NCBI GenBank assembly: GCA_963921425.1
Contig: OY992840.1
Location: 436,501 to 500,500, forward strand
Direction: 5' to 3'
Origin: Dryas octopetala
Taxonomy: Eukaryota > Streptophyta > Magnoliopsida > Rosales > Rosaceae
DNA: 64,000 bases
The first letter of the stretch is position 1; each line of letters opens with the position of its first letter. This document shows, piece by piece, positions 10,447-22,460 of this stretch. Position numbers and translations under genes: made by a program. The notes beneath the pieces are model-generated. The model was not told where the DNA came from, ran no database searches, and saw only the letters and a list, made by a program, of their open reading frames with translations.

Positions 10447-12217
10447 CACTACAAAAAAAAACACATTAGGCGACGAATTTTTTGTCAGCTAAGAATTTGG
10501 GCGACAAATTTTCTGTCGGCTAAAGCTTGTCGCTCTAGACTTTAGGCAACGAATTATTAAAATTCGTCGCCTAAAGTGTACATTTAGGCGACAAAAACCA
10601 GATTTAGGCGACAAAAACCAGATTTGGGCGATGAATATGGTTCATCACCCATCATGACTTTTGGCGACGAAATGTCAGATTCGTCGCTTGAAGTCATTTT
10701 GGGCGACGAACCATATTCGTCGCCTGAAGTAACCTAGGGCAACTAAATTTGAACTTCGCCGCTTAAAGTAACTATAGGCAACAACTCAAATTCATCGCCC
10801 AAAGAGACTTTGGGCGACGAAGTTAAAATTTTGCCACCCTAGGTTACTTCAGGTGACGAATATGGTTCGTCGCCCAAAATGTTTTTATTTTTCATTTTTT
10901 ATTTTTTATTTTTAAGCTTTTCAAAGTTATATAAATATAACACAAAATTTATTTAATAACTTTTTATTAACACAAATTAGCAAAATTATAATTTCATACA
11001 AAGTAATAATAACCCTAATGGTTAATCTAGTTATTCTAAACCGGTAGCGTCATCGTCATTCATGTCTGGCGGCGGCTAATGACAAGATAGTAGCGGGACA
11101 AACCCAGGTATCGTCCTCGTCAACGTGGCGTACAACGCCTCCTTCTCCGCTCTCTCGGCTCGTAAGTCCTCCTGCAACTTCTTCACTTGAGCGGACAATC
11201 CTACGACGACTGCAGATGGCTGAGAAGAAGACGAAGACGAAGACCGAACATCATGAATCCGCCCATATCCCATGCCACGTATTTCCTTAATAGGCCTAAC
11301 ACCCAATGAGTCTATCATAATACAAAGGCCGACATCGGGATCGGGTACTGGGATCGACTCTAACGGAGTACCCGGAGGGTGCTGCTCGGCCAAGCCCTCC
11401 AAATATCTTCTCGAGTTAGCTATCATTTCATCCTTCAAAATATTATATACATAAATAACCAATTAGAAAATTTAATATAAATATAAAAAATTGTGAAAAA
11501 ATTAAAATATAAAAAACTAACATGTTTTGCCTTAGCCGCATCACAACCGAGATGAACATAAATATCCCCGAAAATGTATCTCCGGGAATTGCGACCTACC
11601 CTGAAAAATAAAATAATGTTGTTAAAGACCTGAACAATATTAAGGAATATATATGTATTAAATTAAATAATGATATACCCGACGTCGCGACTCCACCTGA
11701 TATGAGATGGGCGTCGGACCACTATGATGGTTAAACGGCTTCCTTTTTCGGTTCCTGTCATTGGCAACCGACTTCCTCTGTCAAATATTGTACAAATTGT
11801 AAATGTGTTAGTGTATATATACAATAATATAATAACAAAAGAATAATCAGTTTTTTGAAGTATTAACATGATGAAAACGTACCAAAAACGCGGGGCTTAT
11901 GAAATGATTGCACAAAAAATGTCACTGGTCAAGCCGCTCTACCAACTCCATAGGGGGGTTCGCCAATGCCTCAACTGCCGACGAAAATCCCTTAAAGTTC
12001 CTGTGTAGTTTGTGCTTCAACTGCCTGTAGGACTTGATGAGTAAATTCATCATGTACGTAACTGTGAGGGGATGATCCATCTGAATGTCAAAATTAACCT
12101 AAAAAAAATATTAAATTGTTAGGAATAATCAAATTCATTATTTTGTATTAATTATTGAGATATACTCACTGAGATGGAGCGGATCACTTTGTTTTGAATC
12201 TCTGACGGCAATTTCAT
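10447..12217 (-). mobile_element. CACTA (En/Spm) element, terminal part
   Basis: Begins CACTACAAAAAAAAACACA at 10447, the classic CACTA terminus. About 420 bp of subterminal repeats follow, built on GGCGACGAA/TTCGTCGCC in both directions (10470-10880). Transposase-like minus-strand exons come next (11076-12212). Orientation is therefore minus, with this the 3' end. The other terminus is not visible; a second CACTA end begins at about 12218. Confidence 0.8.
11076..12212 (-). pseudogene. En/Spm-type accessory transposase (Transposase_24-like)
   Basis: The best piece is 11076-11462 (128 codons): PPGTPLESIPVPDPDVGLCI-type segment, a polyserine stretch, and a C-terminal coiled coil (LSAQVKKLQEDLRAERAEKE). 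Upstream minus-strand pieces at 11690-12210 read like the family's N-terminal region (FDIQMDHPLTVTYMMNLL, then LKHKLHRNFKGF). They are separated by what look like introns or breaks, with a stop before HFLCNHF. In the family this protein accompanies TNP2 and binds subterminal repeats. This copy is likely dead. Confidence 0.65.
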
Positions 12218-12530
12218 TACAAGGAAAAAACCCTTTAACAACATGCATTTCGCGTTGTTAAAACCTTTTCACAACGTGAGCCCCTGCGTTGTTGAATCCG
12301 CAGTTGTTAATACTCTAGAACAATTAACAGATGCACGTTGTCAAAAGTTCACAAACACGTTGCTAATACATATAACCAGATGTACGAACGAAGAAACAAC
12401 AAAGTTTGCACGTTGTCTAGTGTATAAGTCGCAACGCGCGGCGCATGTTGTAGTATATACAATTTCGACAACGGGCATATGTGCGTTGTAGTGAATCCTT
12501 TGACAACATGCCATGCACGTTGTTATACAA
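12218..12530. repeat. CACTA subterminal repeat array
   Basis: Repeated direct and inverted copies of AACAACGTGCA and GCGTTGTT over about 300 bp next to the decayed terminus. In En/Spm elements such arrays are transposase binding sites. Confidence 0.7.
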
Positions 12531-13142
12531 ATTAAAAAATATATATATATATATTAACAAACATGACCTATGCAGCTATACTACAACCAAAATTTATATC
12601 CACAATAAATCTTATATACCAAAAGAAAATATATCTCATTAATTCACCAATCAAAAGTTATTTCCCAATGAAAAGATAACTAAAATATATATATATTTAG
12701 TTAAGAGAATTAAACATCCACCAATTCTTCATATGAAATGAAATTAGAAAATATTAAAGTTGGACACCTTGCATTACAAAATTTGGTGTGTGGCCTATTT
12801 GCTAAGTCTGTTCTTCACTATACTAACACCACCATCACCATCACAAGTTCACAACACAAGCTGATGCAAAAACCACCCTATCTTGAATATATTGAAATTG
12901 AAATAGGATAGCAGCAAGTCCATCTTGGGGTCACCACTACAAACATACAGAGATGAGAAAATAAGAGAGAGTGAGAAGGGGAGTGACATGTATGTTTGCA
13001 CTGAATACAAGAAAAACTAGAAGAAAATTGCATCTCAACTGAGGCTGAAAAAATATTGAGGCTGAAATTATGGCATAGTAAATATCAATTGAGGCTGAAA
13101 AAATACCTGAAAGAAAGTCATATCTCTTCCTTTTACGAACAA
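12531..13142. other. CACTA internal non-coding stretch
   Basis: AT-rich, with an (AT)n run at 12539-12553. No frame or motif recognised; most likely 3' untranslated CACTA sequence. Confidence 0.4.
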
Positions 13143-15235
13143 TTAAGGATGAATAGTTTTTCTACAGCAATTTGATAGAGCTTTTTGGCCATGCAACTGT
13201 ACTGCATATAGCTTCATTAAGCCGTTTGAATTCATTTGTGGCCCTATACAAAGATAGTTGTTCATTAAGCACGTCATCAACCCATACCTTCCAACAATCA
13301 CGCCCAAGGGGTATGTGATGTACGTGCGTCCTTGGGTCTGTTGATGAAATACGTCCTTCAGCCACAACTTTCTTTGAATCGAAATTGTACCAATGCATGA
13401 GCTAACACTTTGCATTTTCCAAATTGTTGCTTTTGTCTTGCATCTGACGGCTTCCTTGTTGTGGCTACAAATAGCATAATGAAATTGATATCAAGACTGA
13501 TGTGTTTATATTTCATCTTAAAGAAAAATATACAAAACTATATTTGTAATGAGAGCCTACTTACAACAGGAGTACATGCATGTGAGCTTATCATATCCTC
13601 CACATTTTTGGTTTGGTGCTGTGAAAAAGATACAAGTAAGATTGACATAGAATTTGTAAGTATTAGAACATTATAAGATTGAAACTGACTTAGTACATGG
13701 ATTATTACACGAAATTAAGTACCTCTTGACTCAATTTTAAAATTGCTTCTAGCTTAGCTTCAAAACTGTCCAACTTTTCACCTTGAGTTTTTACTATAGC
13801 TTCAAGCTCCTTAACTCTTACATTACCATGAACTGCTGCATTTACTTTGGAGGGAGTCACACCAAAACCAAGGGCACGAACTCTCCCACGAGTTTTAGGT
13901 CCCAAAACTCTTGCAAGAGCATCATCTTGTACAAGATCTTTGCTTAATGGATTCTCTTTTGACTCACTAACCTTCTCTTTTGATTCATCTTGTAAAAGTT
14001 GAATATTATCTCAGCAAAATAGCATCAGTATTACACAAGTGAGAGCTTTTGTGAGGCTTACCATTAAGTCACCAGCTACCTCATTGACAGGGGTTCCATC
14101 CTTTTTCTGATATGCTTGAAGCCAAAATCAACCCTTGTTATTTGTTCAGGATTAGGATGGTTCAGTTTCTACACGAGTATATAACATATTTAGCTATATT
14201 AACTTAGCAAACAGTTCAAGTTAGAAATACAAACAACACAATCAATTCAGTTTGTTACCATTTCCTGCTCCAAGTAAGCATAGCCTCTTCGACTTATTGT
14301 ATGTTTGATTTTTTGCTTCTTAGCCATTGCTTGGTACTTTTCCCTGTCAGCCTATACAAATATATTTTCAAATGTTAACCAAAAAGAGTACATAATTCAG
14401 TTCTAAATTTTCATCACAACTCTATCTGAGAAACTATCATTGCAGAACAGTCAAGTTTGAGGATTAAACTGCACCTCCTCGGAAGGAATTAGCTAATAAG
14501 CCTTATATCGTTGGAAAGCTTTGGAAGTCAGCTTTCTAGAGAATTTGACAGATTGTAATTTCGAATTTTATAGAGGGAGATATGATGGTTTTAGTGCCAG
14601 CTGTTCAATACAGGAAATTTGTGCGAAAATTTGCCCGAAAAATCAGTTCAAGATTGCAAGAAAAATCAGTTCAAGGCTACTTCGAAAACTAAAATAAAAA
14701 AACTTACTCGAAATTGAGGTCCAAGTCTCTCGGTGACAACAATTGGTCTCATGCTGCGTTTGATGTCACATTTGGTGGTTTCAAAAGGCCCATAGCACGT
14801 TTCTTATTAGGCATTTCACTTGCTAGGAAAATCTAGCTTGTTACTTTACATCTATATTGCCTCCAATACTTTATCATCATTTGGAAAACAATGGGTTGAT
14901 GAACCTCATTCACAATGAAGTATTACTGCAATACAATGAATTATTAGATATTAATTTTTTTTTAATACACTTTGATGAAAATATAATAATTAACTGAATG
15001 TGTGTCTCACCTGAATTAAAGACCATAAATCACCCTTCAACTTACTCCATTCTTCCTTCTCAAGGTCTTTCCAAGTTATCACGATAGACACATGTTGGCG
15101 TGCTATGACATCAAGGAAGGAGACCAGTTTTTGTGAGTTTTTGGCAGGACTCCCATTGTAGTTGGACCTCGTGTCTTTTTTGGTTCTGTATGATATATTT
15201 TCAGGGGGCCGGTCTCTCATTATTGGCTGGTTCAT
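13143..15235 (-). pseudogene. CACTA accessory transposase (Transposase_24 plus C-terminal domain)
   Basis: Minus-strand pieces in order. 14990-15235 is the N-terminal segment with SFLDVIARQHVSIVITWKDL. 13705-13905 begins MGPKTRGRVRALGFGVTPSK, a strong match to the Transposase_24 signature, and continues into a coiled coil. 13143-13415 includes HWYNFDSKKVVAEGRI and VWVDDVLN, the C-terminal domain often found after it (DUF8039-like). Introns are plausible between pieces. Two overlapping frames compete at the 3' end, which suggests frameshift decay. Confidence 0.65.
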
Positions 15236-16053
15236 TAAGTGAAGTAGTGGCTACCTCATTGGCTGGATGAATAGATGGCAGCATGGGTCTCTCATTGGCT
15301 GGATCAATAGACTGCATCATGGGTCTCTCATTGGCTGGATCATCATTCTTCTTCTATTGTTTTGCAGACTTTCCTTTAGGGTCTTGGTCTCAGTCCTTTT
15401 CACTCCATTAGTAGTCTTCTTATTGACAATTATAATTCCCTCATTTCCATTATGGGTTTCAGCAACAAAAAGAGCTCAACGTAGCTGTGACCCTCTCTTT
15501 TCGGGTCTCTTAGAGGTCTAAATAACCAAGTAATTAAGGGAGCTTGTGAGAAACAACTTATTAAACACTTGATCATGATAAACAGGCCCAAGAAAGAAAG
15601 AAAAAAAAAAGTAACTTTTGTGCATCTATTCAAAACCAAATACGTATGTGAAAGCCTTGCCTCAACAGTATCCATTAATTTTGTGACCTTGGCTTGATTC
15701 AACAGTGAAGCTAGCTATTCCTCAACAAAATGCTACCAACAAACCTGGAAAAAGAAAGGAGATCGTAGAATTTAGCAAAGTACTTGAGATTATTTTATAA
15801 ATTAAACTCTTTCATAACTAAGAAGCTACAACTAAAAAAAAAAAATAATTCTAAACATTAATAGAAAAGCAACCACAAACTATTCCACAACAAGCTATTA
15901 CCCAATTACAAACCATTGATATAAAGATGAAGATACATTTATGTAGTTCACTTAATAAATAGCACAAGCTAGCCATCACACTTGGAATAAGTTTTACTTT
16001 AAAAAAAAAAAAATTAGCATAAGCACATCAAAATCACGACACCATGAAATACA
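15236..16053. other. CACTA coding remnant with a short tandem repeat
   Basis: At 15250-15345 a roughly 38-bp unit containing GGGTCTCTCATTGGCTGGAT repeats two to three times; on the minus strand it encodes PANERP-like repeats. The rest holds short minus-strand frames (15430-15702) that may be transposase exons but are not recognisable. Confidence 0.4.
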
Positions 16054-16425
16054 TTATGCATCACATAGCACCCCATCCACACCCATCCGTGCATATTCTT
16101 CTTCCTCATCTCCATTGTAACCAAGTCTTGATCCATCAAATGGTGTAGATGGTACACATTCAATCTCATCACAGCTATCAAACTCTTTAAACCCCCTTGG
16201 TGGTGGGTGCATCACAACATACCAATTTGAAGTATCATCCACCCTAGAATAAAAAATTTGCTTCGCTTGTGATGCTAGAATAAAAGGATCCTTTTGAAAC
16301 TGACTTTGTCCTTGATGGAGGTTGACTAATGTGAACCCATCCTCAACTTTCACACCATTCACAATATTTGCCGAATCGCATTTGAATAGTGCAATATGAA
16401 ATGAATTATAGGACAAAACTATGAC

Positions 16426-18135
16426 TGACAGGACCGTCCCCCGATTTTGCCCTGAAACTCGGAATGGTCCTGTGGGATCCAAATTCAAGGAAAATCCTAC
16501 CGAAAATTCGGCAGAACCTCCCCTGAAAATGGACTAACCCAAAAATTTATAAACCTATAAATAACACTTCTAACAATTAACAACCACCTTTACCGCAAAC
16601 AACAGAGAGTCTCAGACTCAGCAAATAAAAATAATCTATTCAGAGGGTCCAAATGCGATTATCAAAGCTACTAATACAATAAGTTTTACACTAAAACTAA
16701 AAGAAATAACAAGGTGGACATGTTGCCTAAAATGTCCGAGGAATAAGAGTGGAAAATTATGTCTCGACGTATATGGCTCGACCTCCACTACCGCTACAAC
16801 CTGGGGGGACACATTCAAAACAAGACATAAAGAAAAACGTGAGATAAACTCAGTGAGTGGACGAGTTAAGAAAACAAAACATAAAATTTATTCATTCTTT
16901 TAGAAGTCTTAAAATAATAATCTCTAAGACTTTACGATCGCTCTTTGAAATCCCTCAGTTTTAAAAACTATTTTCAAAATCTCTTCTCAAACGTCATATG
17001 AACTATTTAAACACAAGATAGAAGGGTTAAACAAGTAAGAAGTCGTTCTTTGAAACTTTCTGAGTAAAAGTATTTTGTAGCACCATATACTTAAGAATCA
17101 ATATTAAACATGAAAAGAAATTTCCTCTTTAAACTTATAAATTAGAAAATCCTTGAAAAGAAAAAGGAAGTTTTATCGTACTCATACCCGTAACTGTAGA
17201 TAATATCCTGGCCACAATCCCGCGCACGGGCAGGCTCAAACCCTGGCCACAATCTCGTACGGAGAGGTCACTCCGCACGAGCAGGATCATATCCTAGCCA
17301 CAATCTCGTACGGAGAGGTCACTCCACACGAGCAGGATCATATCCTAGCCACAATCTCGTACGGAGAGGTCACTCCACACGAGCAGGCTCATCCGATCAA
17401 TACGTGCATTTACACAGCAGTTTTAAAATACTCTTTAAATCTCTATTTACTTTTAAGATAAATGAATAACCCTTTTTTTTCCCCCCTCAACACTCTCCTT
17501 AATAATCCAAACCCTAAAGTGTCATCTCTCATATCACAACATCACAATCAACATAAATATTCAAAGAAGACGAATATCCAAGACATATGAAATCTTTTCA
17601 CAAACTAAGTATAAATTAAAGCATGCCTCTTAAATTAACAATTTCTTCGATAAGAATTTGACATATAAAAATACATTTAAATATTACTTGATCGTTTAAA
17701 ATATGAAATCCAAGGTATGGGCATTCAAACCTACATGAGTGATTAATTATGAAACTTGAATTTTAAAACTCCAGATCAACTCCAATTTAAAACATAGAGA
17801 TCAAACCACATAGTAAAACATAATCTTATAAAAAATCAAAGTCCACTCACAGTAAGAAATCTAGCTTCAATCCTCCGCCAGATTGTCTCGAGCCTCGATA
17901 ATGTTACCTAGTTTTCCGTGAGAGGTGGCCGGAGTAGCCGGAAATCGATGGAAAACCATTAAAGAGCTGAAAACTTTCGAGCTTTGATTTGCTTTGTACA
18001 GTCCACTACAGGTTGCAATCTATGTATCAAATGAAAGAGGACGTTGAGACGAATCCATAGCCACCAAGATTGCATCAATCGGACTTCGGACGACCAAGAT
18101 ATGGCCAATCAAAGTTTTTGCTGTAACCCACGGGT

Positions 18136-18169
<34 letters not shown>

Positions 18170-18791
18170 GATGCAGAAGAGAGAGAGATTTTCACGGAGA
18201 AGATCAGCTGGCCCGTAAATTACCATTTTGCCTTCCAACTTCAATAGCTCATATTTTGTCCCTCATAACTCGGATTCATGATCCGTTTTCGCCTACACAC
18301 TCGTAAGCACGAGCTCTATCCAACCATGTCAAAATTATAATTTTTTAAATAAAATTTTCAATTAATCCCTTTAAAAAAAAACTCAAACTTTTCTATTATG
18401 AGCATTTGTGTCTAAGTTCTTAAGAAATTCATCCACAATGGATCCGGGTCCGAAAAATATTCTAAAAATTCCTATGGGCTCTTTTTGACTTGTATTATTT
18501 TTCTATTGCTTCAACTTAAACTTTGAGTCCCCGAAATATATTCAACTTAATTTAAATATTTCCAAATAAAATTTCAATAAATCCTTAATGACTTCAATTA
18601 ATTTATAAAAAAAAAAAAATCATTATAACCTCAATTAAGTTTTCATGAATCTCCAAACATTTATTTTTGTCCCCAAATAAATTTAGAAATCTTTTATGGG
18701 TTCCACAGCTCAACTTTCCTTTGTATTTCTTAAGTCCACAACAAGTAAAAAAATTTAAATTTCTAGTGAAAATTTGGGTCGGGTTTTTACA
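16426..18791 (-). mobile_element. 2.37-kb solo LTR, probably Ty3/gypsy
   Basis: Sense strand starts TGTAAAAACCCGACCC and ends GGACGGTCCTGTCA, with perfect 5-bp duplications ATGAC at 16421-16425 and 18792-18796. No second LTR, primer site or coding region is seen, so it is a solo LTR left by recombination. The start resembles LTRs of large plant gypsy (Tekay/Del-like) elements; that assignment is tentative. It carries a 51-bp tandem repeat (17204-17392) and a (GA)n run at 18137-18165. Confidence 0.85.
17204..17392. repeat. 51-bp tandem repeat in the solo LTR
   Basis: Three near-identical 51-bp units containing CTAGCCACAATCTCGTACGG and GAGAGGTCACTCC, plus a shorter diverged unit at the left. 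Much richer in GC than the surrounding LTR. Confidence 0.9.
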
Positions 18792-19205
18792 ATGACATCT
18801 CTCAAAACCCCATAGTAATTGACTTTCTCATTAACCATTGCATTGTCCCTTGCACTAGCTCTACAAACCGTTGTCGCTTCAATGGTAACTCCACTCATAT
18901 GTCGAGATTTCTCTTTATCTTGAGTGCGAAATCAAATACTATAAGCAACCCAGAATATGAAAGGGCCTGCTGCAATGGGCGACGTGAAAGCCACCTTAAA
19001 ATCTTTGACACATTTTGGACTACCATCTCAGCCTTAATCTGTTTAAGGTATGAGCATAAGTTAGAGATAACAGTGGCAAATAAGATAAAAGTGAAATCTA
19101 AATTGTGTAATGTCAAATATATGCATGGCAACCTTATTTGCAAACCATGAAGTGAATGACTCCATGTGTTTCTTCTCTAACAAGCCTTGCATAATCAGTC
19201 GTAAG

Positions 19206-20274
19206 ACATCCTAAATGCTATGAACTTAGTTTCAAGTTCAAAATTTCTTTTTCAAAAATTGAGAAACAGTGGTTGGGATAAGTTCCTTAGGAATGTGGTA
19301 TCTATTTTTGAGAAAAATGGCATTGATGTCCCAGATTTGAGTGCTCGCCATATGGATGGCACAAGTCGAAGTTGTCAGCAACAAGATTTTATTACAGTTG
19401 AATATTATTATCATTTTTATATATTTAATGTTGTAATAAATTTTTAGTTGATGAAGTTAGATAGCAGATTCACTGAGGAAACAATGGAACTTTTTAGCCT
19501 TAACTCAACATTGGATCCTCGTGATGGGTTCAAATCATTTGACATCGATAAAATGTGCACTTTGGCTGAGAAATTTTATCCTTGGGATTTTGGTGAGCAT
19601 TAATTGTTTACTTTAAGAGAACAATTGGAACATTATGAGTATGAGGTTCGTGAACTTTTAGCTTTTTCAAAATGTGTCCTCTTTTTCTAAATTATGTCAA
19701 GAACTTGTTGGAACAAGAAAAACATACTGGTTGATTGAGAGATTGATTCGTCTTATGTTGACTCTTCCTATTTCAACGGCAACAACAGAGCGAGTATTTT
19801 CATCCATGAAAATTATTAAAACTAGACTTCAAAACAAGATATGTGAGTTTTTTGCTGATTGTATGGTTATCCACATTGAAAAAGATCTTGTTGATACTAT
19901 TAGTTATGATTCTGTGATTGATGATTTTTATCTTATGAAGAATCGTAGAGCACAACTTAAGTAGTGTTATATTGTATTTGCATTGTATGTTTTTTTGTTA
20001 TTGTCTTTTTTATGACTGCATTTTGAGGTGTATGTTTTCTTATTTATTAATGGAATTCACTCGTACTGTCGAGTTTTCTTTAAATAAATTTATTTTAGAT
20101 CAAATATGTGTTTTAACAGGTTATTTAAATTTGAAAAGTATAAAAAAAAAAAAAACAAAAACAAAAGAGATGCTGCCAAAATTTCGATAGCCTCCAAGTT
20201 TGTGTTTTTTTTTTTTTGTCGCACATAGCCTTTAAGTTTAGCCCACTCTATTTTCAATTTCTAGGTCCGTCCTT
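19206..20274 (+). mobile_element. hAT transposon, 3' fragment
   Basis: Plus-strand coding remnants (19220-19964) lead to a right terminus whose inverted form reads CAAGGACGGACCTAGAAATTG (end near 20274), a hAT-type end. The left part and left terminus are missing where it abuts CACTA sequence. Confidence 0.75.
19220..19964 (+). pseudogene. hAT transposase C-terminus (dimerisation domain), broken
   Basis: Reads FLRNVVSIFEKNGIDVPDLS in 19220-19447 and resumes in 19674-19964 with the dimerisation signature LMLTLPISTATTERVFSSMK. That pairing is typical of the zinc-finger (ZMYM1/DUF4371-like) hAT group. Breaks: a stop at 19445-19447, another after the FGEH segment at about 19602, and a frame change before 19674. 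No N-terminal zinc finger or RNase-H-like core is present. Confidence 0.85.
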
Positions 20275-21005
20275 GAAAGAAGCAAAACAATACGGTCAAA
20301 GCATAAATTTTTTTTTGTTAAAAGTGGCAAGGTTGCTTTTTAAAGCGGTAGTCCATATATTCAAAGCATTTGAGATTAAGTTTGATTGTTCATATTAGCC
20401 TTAATGATACAAATTTAAATAGAAATTTTGAAAATAAATGCTGTATAATTTTTTGCACATCTGAGCTGAGATGAAAATTGAATGCAAGAAAATATCAAAA
20501 TGTCTTGTTCCAACAGCTTTACAGTGAACATGTAGATTTATATATATACATTATGTATAGAATATTCAGTAATGATAAAGAAACAATAACTTGTATTCTC
20601 TAATCTGTAAAGATTTCATCAAGAAGAAACTAAATCTAATTGTGGCTTTTTAATATTATTTGGCTTTTTATGATCTATCACATTTTCTACCTTTTAATAT
20701 TTACTAGTTGGGATGATTAAGCAAGCCTTTAAATGATATACTATTAAGCAAGTCTTTAAATGGTACATCATTAAGCAAGTCTTAAAATGAACCTCATAAG
20801 CCAAAAAAATAAAGTACACAAATCTGAAAATGACAATCATCATAAATCATGCCCATGTTCTAAACTGCATCGAAAATGGTACACCAAATTATACAATATT
20901 TTTTAAAAAAGATGGAAGCATACTTTAATTATATTACAAGTTTAAAACAACAAAATATAACACACTTAAAACATATTTAACAGAAACTCACCCCTTCCTT
21001 AAGAC
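20275..21005. other. AT-rich spacer, nothing recognised
   Basis: No gene or terminal repeat seen. A short phrase around TTAAGCAAGTCTTTAAATGG recurs three times near 20715-20790. Confidence 0.5.
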
Positions 21006-21724
21006 AATGAAACACACCGACAAAACAATTTTAGCGCAGCTTTTCCAAAACCAAGACAACAGCACCTACAGAAAATACAATTTTTTAATTAAAAAGCCCA
21101 AAGATGTTTTAACTGTCATTGATCAAATTTTAGAAAAACCTTTGCAGTCATTAATGCATTCTTTATTGGCGCTCAAAATAAGGAAGGATGATATACACCT
21201 TCTAGAGTATCATGAAATTTGAAATTCATTAATAGGTTTGGAATTGATGAAACACACCGACAAAACAATTTTAGCGCAGCTTTTCCAAAACCAAGACAAC
21301 AGCACCTACAGAAAATACAATTTTTTAATTAAAAAGCCCAACGATGTTTTAACTGTCATTGATCAAATTTTAGAAAAACCTTTGCAGTCATTAATGCATT
21401 CTTTATTGGCGCTCAAAGTAAGGAAGCATGATATACACCTTCTAGAGTATCATGAAATTTGAAATTCATTAATAGGTTTCGAATTGATGAAACACACCGA
21501 CAAAACAATTTTAGCGCAGCTTTTCCAAAACCAAGACAACAGCACCTACAGAAAATACAATTTTTTAATTAAAAAGCCCAAAGATGTTTTAACTGTCATC
21601 GATCAAATTTTAGAAAAACCTTTGCAGTCATTAATGCATTCTTTATTGGCGCTCAAAATAAGGAAGCATGATATACACCTTCTAGAGTATCATGAAATTT
21701 GAAATTCATTAATTGGTTTGGAAT
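21006..21724 (+). repeat. 240-bp tandem repeat, three copies, each with the same short ORF
   Basis: Three head-to-tail units of exactly 240 bp (in-unit ATGs at 21007, 21247 and 21487), differing at only a handful of positions. Each carries the same plus-strand frame, MKHTDKTILAQLFQNQDNST... ending ...HLLEYHEI and a TGA, 71 codons from the shared ATG. In copies 2 and 3 upstream ATGs add a few residues. Composition is protein-like (amphipathic, lysine- and leucine-rich, helix-prone) rather than low-complexity. I recognise no family. Near-identity implies recent amplification or homogenisation. Confidence 0.85.
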
Positions 21725-21917
21725 TGATTAGTTGGCAATGAAGATGAAAGAAGAGAGAAAATGACAATTCTTAAAAAAGTGACAAAAAAGTAATTAACCA
21801 AATCAAATAGACCAAAATGCATATATAAATGGATCTCTTTTTGCTCTACGACACAAATAAATTGACAGAATAAGAAAAAAGAAAAAGGTGATAGTTTATA
21901 ATTTTGTACTTGATCAA

Positions 21918-22460
21918 ACTGCCTACTGATCAGGGGCCAATAATTTTATGCTTCATGATCCACAAATTGCAAGACATAATCACAAAAAATCATGGCTATG
22001 TTGTAAAATTTAATAAGACCATCATATTTAGCGACATAAAATCATGGCTATGTTCTAAAATTTAATAAGACCATCATATTTAGCAACAAAAAAGGAAAAT
22101 GAAATGAAAACAACTTAGTCAAGCTCTCTCCTCAAAACAGCAGTAAAAAAGAAACATCAATCATAAACAATGAAGCCCTCTCTCTAACTGTTTACTTTGT
22201 ATTGTATATTTTTAAAACTGCCTACTGACCAGGGGCCAATAACTTTGTTCCTGATCATCCACAAATTGCAAGACACAATCACAAAAAATCATGGTCATGT
22301 TCTAAAATTTAAAAAGATCACGACATTAAGCAACATGAAAGGAAATGAAGATGAAAACAACCTAGTGAAGTACTCTCCTCAAAACAAAAGTAAAAAAGAA
22401 ACATCATTCACAAACAATCAAGCCCTCTCTAATTGGTTACTTCATGTTGTATATTCTTAA
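21918..22460. repeat. tandem duplication of a ~295-bp unit
   Basis: Sequence from AACTGCCTACTGATCAGGGG (about 21918) recurs from about 22216 with substitutions and deletions. A 60-bp piece around AAATCATGGCTATGTT is itself doubled inside the first copy (21990-22080). It lies next to the 240-bp array but is unrelated in sequence. No convincing gene. Confidence 0.75.

Larger units (their letters stand above)
12218..19205 (-). mobile_element. second CACTA element, 5' end missing, split by a solo LTR
   Basis: The 3' terminus at about 12218 is a slightly decayed CACTA end (CATTACAAGGAAAAAACCC). It is followed by a 300-bp subterminal array with the motif AACAACGTGC/GCGTTGTT, unlike the GGCGACGAA array of the neighbouring element, so it is a different family. 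Minus-strand genes follow: accessory transposase pieces (13143-15235), then TNP2 (16054-16420 continuing at 18797-19205). 16426-18791 is a later insertion. At about 19206 the element meets hAT sequence and its 5' end is absent. Confidence 0.75.
16054..19205 (-). pseudogene. TNP2 transposase of CACTA, C-terminal part, interrupted
   Basis: 16054-16420 is the DUF4216-type tail: FHIALFKCDSANIVNGVKVE, then GFTLVNL, DPFILASQAKQIFY and WYVVMHPPPRGF. The reading continues on the far side of the 16426-18791 insertion with VNYYGVLRD (about 18797-18830). Further upstream is a separate exon with HMESFTSWFANK (about 19130-19165), behind what looks like an intron. These are family hallmarks of the En/Spm TNP2 protein that cuts and joins the element. 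The catalytic region is not in the window, so this copy cannot act. Confidence 0.8.

Noticed and set aside
17204-17392. 51-bp repeats with spacer-like differences, considered as a CRISPR array
   Set aside because: The units are contiguous with no unique spacers, lie inside a plant LTR, and the genome is eukaryotic.
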